The translations under genes were made by a program, and so were the position numbers. Under the pieces are notes generated by a model that was not told the origin of the DNA, did not search any database, and was given only the letters and a program-made list of their open reading frames with translations. Positions 17,923 to 47,926 of a stretch of 64,000 bases of DNA are shown here, in pieces (position 1 is the stretch's first letter; every line of letters begins with the position of its first letter). Origin of the DNA: Eleginops maclovinus (taxonomy: Eukaryota > Chordata > Actinopteri > Perciformes > Eleginopidae); the NCBI RefSeq assembly GCF_036324505.1, contig NC_086352.1:23779637-23843636 (forward strand), in the 5' to 3' direction.

Positions 17923-20333
17923 ATTGAGCAGTCTGGAGGGGGCATGCCAGATGTCAGTGCTTCGTCTTGGAGCAATTAAACCGGTTGTTATCATGAAAGA
18001 ATTTATTTGCCATTGTTTATCCTGCTCAAGTCTAATTGAGTAATTGAGATCTTAATTAGATTGGCTCTCGTTTTTCACCTCCATTGTTTCACAGCCTCTT
18101 TAATCCCACAATTCTATTTAACTCTTAACTGTTGAAGTTATACCTCTGTGTTTAAAGACTTCAGTGCCGAGCTAAGATAATTACTGAAAACCGCAGTGAC
18201 TGGACTAAGCTTTGAAAGCAGTGATGCTTTTTCCTGTATTTTCAAGTGTCTTGATGCTACTTGGAAACTTTGGTATAAGTTAATGTTATCTGAACTTTGA
18301 ACACTCACTTTTGGAAAGTTAAAAAAAAAAAATGTTTACATGAAGAATAAATCGCTTACTGCATGTGAAAGGGGTCAGCGGTAGTGACAAACCCACAGAG
18401 ATGTCATACCAGACTAGCAGTTCCTCTCAGCTCTATGAAGCATCTCATCATCTCTCACCTTTGTTTTGGTTTTCTGGCCTCCGATTGTACTGTTTTGGTT
18501 CATTTTCACTTCTCTTTACCCTTTTCTGGTTGCTGGTAAACTTGCCGCACTACAAACAGCAAGCAGCACAAGTAAGCAATTAGAACAACAAGAAGGGTGT
18601 TTAGATGTTTGCCTCAGAAGTTAAATCAAGGAAGAATTAAGTGTGGGAATTAAACTTTGAAATTATAATTTGACTGTCCAAGCAAAAGACAGGGACCCTG
18701 AACACGACTGAATCAACACTGGAAACATCAGCAGCATGTTACATCATCAAAATCAGGTTACAGGGCAGGGATGAACTGTTACCCAATTTGAGTCTCAGAT
18801 AGACTAGAGAACAGAGAAATATACAATTACCAGTCATCACATGAGTTATTTTGTATCTTTCAAACATTGTGCTTTATTTTTTAATAATCATCTCGGTTTC
18901 TACAACTGCCTCCTCTTTATCTGCATGTAGTTGTTTCGGATGACTGAAGAATTCAGTGCCACATACTAATCAGTGTTAGGCTTTGCCGATGATTCATCAG
19001 CCCAGTGTTGCATCAGTCTTGGCTGAAGAGCGGGAATCATGTTCATAAAATCAGTCCACAATGCCTCAGCTTCCTGTCCCACAACATCTGCTCAAAGGAT
19101 TGAGAACAATTCTCATCACGGTGCCTTGTCGATTAGAGCATCCGTATGTGGAGGTTTCATTGTTTGTGAGATGATACTGACCTTGCTGAGAAGGCTGTCA
19201 GGAAGTTTTTCAAATTCATGATTTAAAAAAAATGTGATAATGATGCAGTCTTTTGCTCACAGTAAAATATGTTCATACAGTTTTTTTGAATAACATTTTC
19301 TCTGTACAAATTAGTTTTCTCACTCTTTTCGTTTCCGAGCCTAGCAGAGTCTAGCCAAGTTGTTTTTCTTTCTTGTTCTTGGCAGCAGTAGGGTAAAAGC
19401 TATAAATTATTTATCCACTGGTTGTTAGTAGTGATACCCTGGCAGCTAAGAAACTCCTGGGATGTTTGATCTCTTCTGTACCTTTGTGCTGAAATAGTGG
19501 ATTTGGATTGTACTGTTGCTGCATTTCAAAGGAGCTTCTTCATTTTCTGTGTTTGTTTATGTTTTCGCAACTGGTGCATGTTTGGTTGGTTGGAAAGTTA
19601 ATAAACCTTAAGATATAAGTGGTTATAGAGTTAAGCTCTGTTATGTTATGGGTTCATGGGTTTAACAACATGTGTGTGTAGTTTATAGTTTTAAGTCTTG
19701 AGCACTTCTGCCAAAGGCCCAGAAGTGTTAGTGCATGCGCAGTCAATCGGTTAAATATGTAAAAAGCAGGTGTGCAGATTACGAGTAAACCACAGCTCAG
19801 CAACATGAAAACTTGACATTAGGCTTTCATCTGGATGGTTGAGCGTCACAACGTTAACATACATTATATCACCGACTCTCATACTACGCGTCGGCGCATA
19901 GACACTGGGCTCTGGCACTTCAACCAAAAGCTCTGCAGTTTACCCCTGTTGAGGAAAAGTGAGACGTGTCCACTTTATGTCAACACAGTCAACAGCTGTG
20001 TGAAGATAAATGAGCTGCACTGAGGCTTTAGGAATTATGGCATGGAAATGAAGCGAGGGCGAAATGTTTACGTTTACTCACTAACATTAGTTTCCCCAGT
20101 CATAGCTAGCTAGTAGTGATTGAGCTAGCCCAATCTACACTGGAGATTGAGTTTTGGTAATAGACAAATGAACAAGAAGTACATAGTACTGCTGATATGA
20201 TCTGAAGGCACGTAAGGTCCCCCAAACCGGGCCTCTAGATAGAAACGGAGGAAGTGCAGGTAGACTAATCTTCACCTCTGGAAGACAAGAACTCCAGGGG
20301 GAAACTGAGGCAAAGTTTACCGGATATTCTACC
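17923..20333. other. Intergenic sequence and possible 5' region of the 20.3-kb candidate gene
   Basis: No repeat or exon stands out up to about 20.0 kb. The last 300 bases would hold the 5' UTR of the candidate small gene. The reading frame of its ATG is open upstream to a TGA near 20193 with no other in-frame ATG. I see no clear TATA box at a sensible distance, and the transcription start is unknown. Confidence 0.35.
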
Positions 20334-20360
20334 ATGAAGAACGCTTTACCTCCAATATCG
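20334..20360 (+). CDS. Candidate first coding exon of an unrecognised small gene
   Basis: ATG in good context (A at -3, ctaccATGA) begins nine codons, MKNALPPIS, which end in phase 0 at an almost perfect donor, TCG|gtaagt. It fits in phase with an exon-like segment at 31108 and a terminal exon at 49463. I do not recognise the protein. The call depends on the combined phase and splice-site fit; each piece alone would be weak, since single exon-like segments arise by chance in tens of kilobases. Confidence 0.35.
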
Positions 20361-20626
20361 GTAAGTGTCAAGAATATATTATTATTATTTCTTTCTGGTT
20401 TGCCATTTGTGTCGCTGTAAGGTGATGTGTAAGCCAGAACACAGGATATTTCTTCATGAGCTAACATTACCTAGCAACAGTACTTTCGCATGATTTTGTA
20501 CTTTACTTTGTAGCATGGCTTCTCTTCTCTGGCAATGTGGTAACACTTTGACTAAAACAATCTTAGTGCTTCTTAGTGTTTTGATAAAAAGTAGTTGGCT
20601 TGGTGGTTGTTTGAAGGTGATGCCTT

Positions 20627-20667
<41 letters not shown>

Positions 20668-23600
20668 AAACGTTTACATTTCGTATACAACCAACTTAGA
20701 GGATTCATGCTTAAGTTATTTGAAAGCAACACTTTTGTCTACTAAAATTTGAGAATTTCTCTTCTTTTACCTTCTCTTTGTCTTGTAGTTAGTGTTTCTA
20801 CATGTTTAGAGGGGACGTTAAATAGTAGCTTGGTTGTAGTAAGTGTTGATGTTAAAGCCTAGTGTCAAAAGCTTGTAATGGACAACCCTTTACTTTTTTT
20901 CCAATGTCATACTGTGCCAGAATAAGTAAAAAGCACCTCTATAGTTGCAAGCAGGCTGTGGATATTTTTGTCAGTGGAAAGCACCTGCTAATTGAAGCAG
21001 GTTATATAATTGACACACTGCCGATTAATAAACTCAAACTTAAATAAGATTTAAAATGTGAAATAGCAATGATATGGAAATGACCAGTTAGGCTCAACCA
21101 GTCAACACTCAATCACGAATCAGGTAAACAACAGCAGTATTGTTAGCATTTAGTTGATTTGTTATTGTAATCATGCCAATAAATTAAAACCCACCAACAC
21201 ATATGCATTCCCACCACCTGCATCCTCCACCCTCCTCAAATAAAACAAATATTCACTTCCAGCCCAGCCACATTGGCTTTAGACATCCACCTACTCTGGG
21301 AGGAAATTACTTGCAAGTTTTTTTTTTCCGCTGAGTATTGGCAGACCTACATGAATAGTATGTTCCACTTTAGGACCTATTCCTACCTCTGAATCAGAGG
21401 TGGGAAAGAGGGGGACTTACTGTTATTAGAAAAAGGGAAAGTTATTAGAAAAGTATACATGAAAAATTACCACCGTGAAATAGTGCTAAGAGACTTATAA
21501 ATACTGTTGCGCTTTCTCACCAAGGTCAGAGGCCTTGAACAGCAGTACTTGGACAGTAGCACATGCTGTGCCACCTCCACCATACTTCATGTTAACACCT
21601 CTGCAAACACATGACATAATGCTATGGAATTCATGTGCAGGTTCTGTGTTGTGTCAGAGTTTCATGAAGTGTGCTAAGATTTCTGCTTCCTGAGTTAAAA
21701 ACTATTCAAAGGCACTGAAGGCCTCTGAGGCCCCTGAGAACATTATAACAAGTAGTGGGTAGTGGGGTGAAGAAGTAGTACTTCCTCAAAAGTTGTAGTT
21801 CATATGCTCCACAATCGGCCAACACTACGGTTAACTGGGGGTGGGAAATATGTTTCTTGAGACAATATCTGTCTATTTTCTAATATTTTGGCAGACTCTA
21901 CTGTTGTAGCTATACCTTAGACGGACAAAGACAAATGTGGAAATCTATCAACTGGGCTGTTCTATGGAAATATTTCATCTTTATATGAGTTCTGCTTGGA
22001 TTGCTTTGAATGGTCAGGTATTAAATTTACTGGGTTAGCCCAAAATAAAACATAAAAGTCTGTATTTTGTCTTAGAGAAGTTACTCTATAAGAACTTGTT
22101 ATTTCCACATTTCAAGAGCTAAATCAGTGATGGAGTTGTTCAGTTGTCATGGTCTGTAATGATGACCATGACAACTGAACAACTGGTCCGTTATCATGTG
22201 ATTTGGGAATGGGATTTCGGTCATGTGGTATAAGTATTCAGCGGATGTTGTGTATTTCTAGTGTTCATTCAGTCCCCACAGCGAGGTCCTAAAAATGGTT
22301 TGCAATATAACATCCTCTCTTGACATGTAGTATTTACTTTACTTAACCTCACTGTCTGTCTCTCGGTTTGTCTGTTGTGAATTTGCATGTTAAGTATATC
22401 CCGGGGAAGGGTATGACCAAACTGGCCCTGACCCCTGCTGTGACCCACAACTAAATTACAGACTCAAAACTGTTTCTGGAAAAAAATAACTCTGCAAAAC
22501 AGGACGTGGAATAGTTAGGTTCTCTGTACACATCCTCACTGTTAGGTAAGGTGCTATAGTAATAAATAAGTTATTTATATCCATAAACTTAACAATGCAC
22601 GCTTGTGGGCATTAGGGATGTTAACACGACCGTTGCCATTTTAAGTCAGCAGTCAGGAATTCCAAGTGCTTAAAATGTTCCATTTCTCAAGAGAAAGAGG
22701 CGGAAATTTACAGGTCTACTTGTTTCTTCATGGCTGAAGTTGCAACAGCAATTACAAAGTTTGTTGAATTTTGGCAACAATATGTGCAACCTGACATTTC
22801 ACCATTCAACCCTCGGTCATGGGGCTCAAAATTGAACAGTATTTGAAAGATTAGAAGCATATTAACTATAAAGCTGAGCGGTGTCTACATTTTTAATTGT
22901 GTCAAGGTAGACAGATACTGGCAGGTTTTCATCTGAGTAATCATGGATAAGTTCTAATGGCGAGCTGATACGGCCTGAAGTGTTTCTTACTAGCTGTCAG
23001 TTCTGTTTGATTAAAAGTCTTGGGCTTCATTAAAGTCAGGAAGCCTGAGCAGCATGAGACATGAGAGTGTACGCCGCAGGCAGCTATGGAGGTTGGTTTA
23101 TGCTCATGTTATGGATTTGTATAAACTCTGATATGTTACTCCTCTTTTACCGCAGGGGGCCATTTTTTTTATGACCCCATCCGAGCAGACCACCATGTCT
23201 GTATTTGCAAGCTCTTTCCAGTGTGAGAGCTGGAACCGGCCAGAGAAGTCTCTGTCGTGTGTTGAGCCAGACAGAAAATGGCTCTCTGGGGAACCACAGG
23301 CATCCATAAATATTCAAGCCCAGAGAAGTTTATAGAGTTTGTCGTTAAGGATTTATGGTGGGCTGCAGAAGCGGTCACAGAGAGAGAGGGGGGGGGCTTA
23401 GGAACCGTGTGTCAGACACGCTCTAGACTCTTGAGAGGGACTGAGCTGGTGTTCAGAAACGGAAATAAGTGTTAAGATTCAGTGACACAACCATCACACA
23501 CCCTGCTAGTGTGAAAGTAATTAAGTTTGGTGTTTGGAGGGTTTAATATATTCCTGTCGAGATGTTGCGTCATAGTGTCGACCAACTTCCCTGCGCTACA

Positions 23601-24589
23601 GCTTTTTCTCTGGTGAGCAAAACAATTTTTTTGTGGATTGCCATCTGCTCAGTGGTTTAAGGGGTTTGGAGGAAAACCCCAGGACAATGGGCTTCCACGT
23701 CTATCTTGTCATCATTATATGGATGCATTTGGGCTTCTTGATTTAACATACTTGGAGCAGCAAAAACTTAACAGTGACCCCAACATTTAGGAGTTCATAT
23801 TTTTAGCTGAGAAGCAAAACACTTGTTGTGAGGTTAAAAGGGAACAATAGTTAAGCAACATTTAAGCTCTAGCTTGTGTCTTTTTTTGTGTGTGTGTGAA
23901 CATGAAACCGCGCTAACGTTTTGCGGAACATCATGGGTTTGGGTCAGCATATTTGTCTTTCACAACCTACTTTCCATACTGCTGGACGGAAGCCCGTCTG
24001 TAGTCACCACAACCACATGATGCTTAAACCAATACCCAACATTATGACTACTTCATGCTGCATTTCACACCTACTTTTTTCCTCATCTTGCAACTTCTCC
24101 TTTCTAATTCTCTTTTTGTTTTCTTCAACTTTTACCCCTGATCAGCGATATTTAGGTAATCTCTCTCCACCGCTCCCTCGTTTTCTTAGAAAAAACCTGT
24201 GCCATATTGATGCCTCTTTACCACACCAAGATAATAGCAATTTCAGATCAGGTCACTGTTTTCTCAAAAAACCTTTTCCCTATTCTTATAGTTCTGATTG
24301 CTTTCAGGAAACCCTTTTGCAGAGGCAAAATGCAGAGTGCTTCCCGACAATTGGTGTCATAATGTGCACTATGAGGGTCGTTACCATCTCAGTGAATGGC
24401 GGGCAATTTAGAAAATGTACTCTGAAGACCCTGAAGGTATAGGCTTTAATGGCCTGCCTCGGCAGAACAGATGAGTCAGATCCGAGCCACTTCCCTGAGG
24501 CTATTGGGACTGCAAGTATGTATCCTGTTTGTGTATCAATGTTTGTTAATCATGTATAGGCTACATGTGTACAATCGATTAACCCTTTC
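20361..24589. other. Non-coding (candidate intron 1, first part)
   Basis: A (TTG)n run lies at about 20627-20667. A 21-bp perfect inverted repeat with a 9-base loop lies at 22134-22184. A 173-codon open frame beginning at 23921 has no recognisable features and is not called. Nothing else is evident. Confidence 0.5.
22134..22184. repeat. Perfect 21-bp inverted repeat (hairpin)
   Basis: The left arm at 22134-22154 begins agttgttcagttgtcatgg. Its exact reverse complement is at 22164-22184, and the loop is tgtaatgat. Pairing stops on both sides of the arms. It is not next to a recognised transposon and is shorter and more perfectly paired than a usual animal microRNA precursor. Confidence 0.9.
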
Positions 24590-24591
24590 TA

Positions 24592-24828
24592 CAGCCGCCG
24601 TAAAAATTACCGTAAGAGACCAATTCAGCATTATCATTTTTCTGTTTTATTATTTATAGGTCTGTCTTTGAGTTAAATTATTATTGTAATCTTTTTAATA
24701 GTATTCTATAAACTACTGAGAATTGTTCTTTGTGTTGGAATTCAACAGACACGGGAATGGCTGCCACACATGTAGAGATTGAGATTTAAGAACAATTTGG
24801 AGAGGTCTCTTAATTTTTTCCGGAGCTG
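24592..24828. mobile_element. Tc1/mariner-type miniature element, copy 1
   Basis: TA dinucleotides flank both sides (24590-24591 and 24829-24830). The right end, reversed, begins CAGCTCCGGAAAAAATTAAG and the left end begins CAGCCGCCGTAAAAATTACC with more decay. The ends carry a GAGACC block inside the repeat. The roughly 237-bp interior has no transposase. A second copy lies at 47699 with the same interior, which confirms that this is a dispersed repeat. Confidence 0.75.
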
Positions 24829-24830
24829 TA

Positions 24831-25670
24831 TTTCGGCACATGGTGAAACAAAAATGCAGTCTCTTTTCGAACCCTTAGCACTTTCTGTTGCCATATAATT
24901 GAACTGGGTAACTATTGCTGTCCTCAATGATGCAAAAAGGATAACTAGCATGCCTACTGAATTAATATAATGACGTTGTATTAAGCATGCCGCAGAGGAG
25001 GCGCTGTGAAATGAACAAAACCATTTTGATTCTGCAAAGTCATTTTGAGGAATAACCACTCTGTTCTTATTTATTCACAGAAAGTGACAGCCCTTACGGT
25101 GAAACATGTATGTCTGGAAGAGAAAGAAACCACCAGGGTTTTAGTCTTTTTACCCAGAAGCCACATATAGCAGTCATGTGATCTACCAGCATCCCAATAA
25201 AAAAAGCAGGAAGCTTCATTTCCTCTCCTGCCAACAAATTGCTCATCCTTCCCCCCCTATCTACACAAGCACTCAGATTTAGATAAAGAAGACACAGAAA
25301 AAAGGCAGAGAGTGTTACAAGAGAGTAAACAAGGCTGCCATATGAAGAATCCAGCTGCATTTTTCCAATATAAAAAAGGGAATTGTTGATGTTTATCTCT
25401 CTGTGACAGATGGGGTTACAATAAAAGCAGGAGGCCAAAGTAGATGGGCAGCTTTGATATCAGCGAAAATATACTGAGTCAACTATTTGAGAATGCGACA
25501 GGCAAGAGCTGCTCCAGGCATTGCTCGTTGAGAGAGAATCTTTGGCATCTTAAGTGAGAATGCCTCGACATATTGCATATTTGAGGAGAAGCAGGTGATG
25601 CCTCCATTGGCATTTTAAACATAATATCATCACAAAGAAATAATCAATACATCCGGCACCACTTGAGACT
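24831..25670. other. Non-coding
   Basis: I see nothing beyond unremarkable AT-rich sequence. The open frames here are short and uncharacteristic. Confidence 0.45.
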
Positions 25671-25978
25671 ACCCTTATAAAGGGTTATGAATAATTTGTA
25701 ATTCATTTATTAATTAGGTTGGGAACACTTTATCAATCATTAATAAGCTTTTATAAGACAAGAGATAAACAAAACATTAGGGGGAAGGGGGGAGAATCAA
25801 CTCGGCGAACAGCAGATACCCAGGATGTTGGCTGAAGACCAAGTAAGCTAGTGATCCTGTTGCTGTGTGAAAACCATGTCAGAACTGGTTTATAAATGGT
25901 TCTTAATGATTAATAAAGTGTTTACAACCTAAATAGTAACCTAATCATAAACCCTGTATGAATCCTTTATATATCCTT
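25671..25978. mobile_element. Fold-back miniature element with ~86-bp inverted arms
   Basis: The left arm (about 25671-25756) contains gggttatga, taggttgggaacactttat and aatcattaata. The right arm (about 25890-25978) contains the same blocks in reverse complement (taataaagtgtttacaacct, tcataaaccct). Arm similarity by eye is roughly three quarters, with about 133 bases between. There is no coding capacity. The superfamily is not determined. Confidence 0.6.
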
Positions 25979-27629
<1,651 letters not shown>

Positions 27630-27826
27630 CCCTGGGAATGTGTTAATAGTCATTAAATGTAGATAATACTTTTAGTTTGTGTCATTACTCCCGAAAAGCA
27701 TAGATTACAAATTCAAATGATATAATTTTCATTGGGAAAAAAAGAATTAGCTTGCAATATGTTTATGATGTGATATACTGTATATTACTCCAGCTGACAA
27801 CAACGTCATTTCTTTGGTCATTATCT
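27630..27826. repeat. Dispersed repeat, copy A (about 197 bp)
   Basis: This segment, starting ccctgggaatgtgttaatag and ending at a tttggtcattatct block, recurs in the same orientation at 29638-29835 with only scattered differences. I see no terminal inverted repeats or reading frame. It may be a piece of a longer interspersed element or a local duplication. Confidence 0.85.
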
Positions 27827-29637
27827 GGCTGGGCCTGCTTTAGTTTGCTTGATGAATTGATAAAGAGTGATTGTGATTGGTGGTTCTCTGTCCAAAGCCT
27901 GATGTCTCTCACTGGGAACACACTACATGCAAAACAGTAAGGGTTAATTGATTATACAAAGATGTATCTACTAGATCCGTCATAAAAAATAAGAACAATT
28001 TCATTTGTATCAAGAGGCAAACAATAGTAGGATGACATGAGTTATCTTGACTTAATTGAGTGTTGCGCACGTTTCTCTGGTGATGATGAAAGGATACATT
28101 GTGCAGCCTCATCTACAAGGATGTTTAGAATGTGGACGCACATAAGAGGACCAGCCCCGTGTACACCTTGAGTCTGTTATAGCTCCGAGTCTGCCGGCCT
28201 CTGTCTCTCTGCATGTCCATCAATAAGTCAGCATTACATCTGTTAGTGGGTTTCTCTGATGATATATTTATAGGGATTTCCTGAGGCTTCCTTTCTGCTT
28301 GGTGGATGTTTCCTCACTAGTGTTACTGGGTGACATCTGGCTGAGCATAATGTTACCTCTGAGTTATCTGCTGTGACTGCGGACTGTCTGAGGATATTTG
28401 TCAGTATTTACTGTTGTAGGTGAACAAAGACCTTCCTCTCTTCCCCTCCGTGACTCCGTGTTGACAAGGTTGCAGTAAGTTCATGTAGTGTTTGTCGGGA
28501 GCACGGCCAGGCCCAGCCAGACATGTATAGACTGTGGCAGGTTGTCTTTGTTTAGGCTGAGCCAACACACACATTTCCCTGTGGATGTCAAAGAACAACC
28601 TCCCAGACGTGTTCAGGTGAATTTCTTATGTTCACCCTCTCTGTCTTTCTCATTTCCTCCTCCTTCATATCCCTGCTTGCTTTTTCTGCTTTTGTGCATT
28701 ATCTAACATTTAATAACAGCTTAGAGGATTGGGCTCGAGGAAATTCCATAACAAAGATAAGAATCAGGGACCAATAACTTTGTTATCTGTTTATTTACTC
28801 AGGTTCTGGCCTGATTTAGCAAGTTATAAATTGCAAAAAAGAAATAGAAATATATCTCTGTTGGCTCAGAAGATCATAGGTTTGTGTAATGCGGCTCAGA
28901 TGCATCAGTGGTCAGCCATAACACAGCTTGTTGTGTCAACAAACCAAGGGTGCAACTAAGTGAAGCCAGACCCGCTCAGGACATTCCTGTTGTTTTCTCC
29001 TCCTCACTGAGAGCATGTGGAGGGTGCACATTACTTCAAATAGGTTTGATGGATTGAAACCTGCATTTATTTTCTTCTTCACTTGGTACAGTTTAACAAT
29101 CTGCAGTCACAGCTCTGACATATGTTCATCTTCTTACGTTGTTTTGGTAAACATGTCATCAAACTGTAGATTTTTTACACATCAGACAGAGGAGCAATTT
29201 AAGAATTCATCCGAAGCTGTTTCTAGGCTTTTACCTCTGTTCTCTTCTACACAACTGTTCTGAGAAAAATCTGTTTTTTTAATCTCTTCTTTGCTCTCCT
29301 CAGTTTACTATTCAGGGTTTTGTCTAAACCGGGTAACAGGGTTGTGCTCCCTCTTACTTTCTCAAGCGCCCTCATACCAAAATGCAGAAAGTGATGCCAG
29401 ACATCAATATTTCTGTTTGTCAAAAGTGTTATAATTACTCCAGAAATATGAAAATTGTGTCAAATAGACCGTCAGACGGCAGAAACAGCTTTGTTTTTAG
29501 AGCTCCGACGTCATGTTGTTGTTTACGTTCGCTGGACAATCTTGTGTATGGGTGGCATGTTGTTGCGAGAGTTGATTTAACTTTAACGAGATCAGCGCCA
29601 CAGTATTGCCCTCATACTATATCTTTCTAGAAAAAAA
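27827..29637. other. Non-coding spacer between the two repeat copies
   Basis: The stretch holds no convincing exon. At about 29480-29637, just before copy B, there is a CpG-containing stretch (gctccgacgtcatgttg) unlike its AT-rich neighbours, which might belong to the same mobile element as copy B. Confidence 0.4.
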
Positions 29638-29835
29638 CCCTGGGAATGTGTTAATAGTCATTAAATGTAAAAAATACTTTTAGTTTGTGTCATTACACCT
29701 GAAAAACATAGATAAAAAATTCTAATGATATCATTTTCATTGGAAAAAAAGAATTAGCTTGCAATATGTTTATGATGTGATATACTGTATGTTGCTCCAG
29801 CTGACAACAACGTCCTTTTTTTGGTCATTATCTAT
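29638..29835. repeat. Dispersed repeat, copy B (about 198 bp)
   Basis: It is the partner of the segment at 27630-27826. Shared blocks include gaattagcttgcaatatgtt and ctccagctgacaacaacgtc. The copies differ mainly by single-base changes and one-base length changes. Confidence 0.85.
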
Positions 29836-31107
29836 CTGAATTCTATATTTTGAGGGTACATTTACATCTGGTAGTTCACACTGTACTTTGTGCTTGTAAA
29901 TCCTGCAGATCTTGTAGGGTAGAAATGACTAATGTTACACAAATTTTTAAAACATCACACCTGATCCCTCACAGACTTTATAGTTCATAGCGATTAGCAT
30001 TCTTTAGTGACGGGTGATAATAAATCTCAGTGATGATATCCTTTCCGTCACAAAATTGCGTCATGATCTCTGGTCCGTCGTCAGCCTGGGACCCTGAATC
30101 CAGACACATTTTCATTATGCAGCGGTCTGAGGAGTAGAAAGATTTGGAATAGTGATTTGATTTTGATGAAAGTCAACGTCCTGGAAAGTGCGAGCTTCTT
30201 AACACTTCCAGAGATTCATTTCCCACTCTCTGACGGTCCACTTGTTGCCAGAGTTCACTGGCACCAGGTTCCCTGCATAGTCTCATTATCCTTTTATCCC
30301 AACATTTATCTGACAAGAGAGCAGCGGGAGCATCCAGGGTTTCTTTAAAGATTCATAAAAGGCAGTAGAAAAGAGAAAAGACAGCCCTAAAAAAGAAGGG
30401 GCCTTCAAGCAGCGATTCTGTTTAATGTCTGCATGTGATAGGGTTGACAGAATTATTAATTAGGAACTAAAGAAAAATTCAGACCCTTGCTCTCAGCTGC
30501 CTCACTTAGAGTCTTTAGTTACCACCATTACATAGCAACTGAAGGTCGGGAGGTCTGCCGCTAATTGGTTCTACAGGGTTTTGAATAACAATGAGCAGAG
30601 CCCAATTATAAAATCACTATGAGACACCACTGAGGAGCAAGAGAGAGGAAGAGGGAGGAACAGAGGTAGAATAAAAGAGTGAGAGAGAGTGACGAGGGAC
30701 CAGCTGGACCAGCGATGGGAAAGAGGGACTGCGTGGAAAGAAGTCAGAAGTGAAGCTGTTTCATCACTTTAGCTTCTCTTTCCATCGCAGCAAGCTATTA
30801 ATAAAATGTATTCAGTGGTTTCATACATTTTAATAGAGGGCTGTGGAAAAACAGCCAAGGTCTCTGCAGATAGCTCCACCTCATTTGAAATTCCATTTGC
30901 ATAAAAGATTCACGTTACACAGGCAGATTCGAAGGGAATCTCTTTTTTCTATCATATGTTCATCTATTAGTAATAGAGCCCTTTTTACACGCCGAGATCT
31001 GACATGAGCACTTTGGAATATAAATCAGTGTCTATTTGGAACAAGTGTCTCCTTTTTTTTATCACTACACGTGCACGTGTGATTTTTGTCTTCTTGTTCT
31101 CATGCAG
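29836..31107. other. Non-coding (candidate intron 1, last part)
   Basis: There is a purine-rich stretch (gaggaagagggagg, gagagagagtgacgag) at about 30640-30700. No exon is seen before the acceptor at 31107. Confidence 0.4.
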
Positions 31108-31185
31108 CGGCCGCCTGCTGGCTCTGGTCCTCCCACAGAAAAGGAACAACCACTCCCCGAATTAATATTGGAGGAGCTGTGTCAG
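31108..31185 (+). CDS. Candidate middle exon of the unrecognised small gene, 78 bases
   Basis: A clear polypyrimidine acceptor (gtcttcttgttctcatgcag) and a CAG|gtagaa donor bound 26 codons. In phase 0 they read RPPAGSGPPTEKEQ and then PLPELILEELCQ: a proline-rich stretch leading into an acidic helix. Its length is divisible by three and it joins in frame with the exon at 20334 and the last exon at 49463. A second frame is also open across it, so the frame choice rests on the neighbours. Confidence 0.4.

Positions 31186-36653
<5,468 letters not shown>

Positions 36654-36688
<35 letters not shown>
36654..36688 (+). repeat. Poly-G tract, 35 bases
   Basis: An uninterrupted run of 35 G is followed by more G-rich sequence to about 36720. 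Such a run can form G-quadruplexes and is also a usual site of assembly or polymerase error, so its true length is uncertain. Confidence 0.9.
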
Positions 36689-47698
<11,010 letters not shown>

Positions 47699-47926
47699 CA
47701 GCCCCGGAAAAATCAAAGAGACCACTTCAGCATTATCATTTTCTCTTGTTTTATTATTTATAGGTCTTTGAGTTAAATGACTTTTTAAATTTTTTTATTG
47801 TATTCTATAAACTACTGACAATTGTTCTCTGTGTTGGAATTCAACAGACACTGGAATGGCTGCCAAACCTGTAGAGATCTAGATTTAAGAAAAATTTGGA
47901 GTGGTCTCTTAATTTTTCCGGAGCTG
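47699..47926. mobile_element. Tc1/mariner-type miniature element, copy 2
   Basis: The left end begins CAGCCCCGGAAAAATCAAAG and the right end, reversed, begins CAGCTCCGGAAAAATTAAGA. The left flank is TA and the right flank is AA, a decayed target site. The interior matches the 24592 copy closely, including ttttattatttataggtc and gaattcaacagaca, and has no coding capacity. Confidence 0.8.

Noticed and set aside
22134..22184. MicroRNA precursor
   Set aside because: The 21-bp stem is too short and too perfect for a usual animal microRNA hairpin, and no lower stem extends beyond the arms.
23921..24442. 173-codon open frame
   Set aside because: It is rich in C, H, F and S with no domain and lies in plain intergenic sequence. 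It is likely chance.
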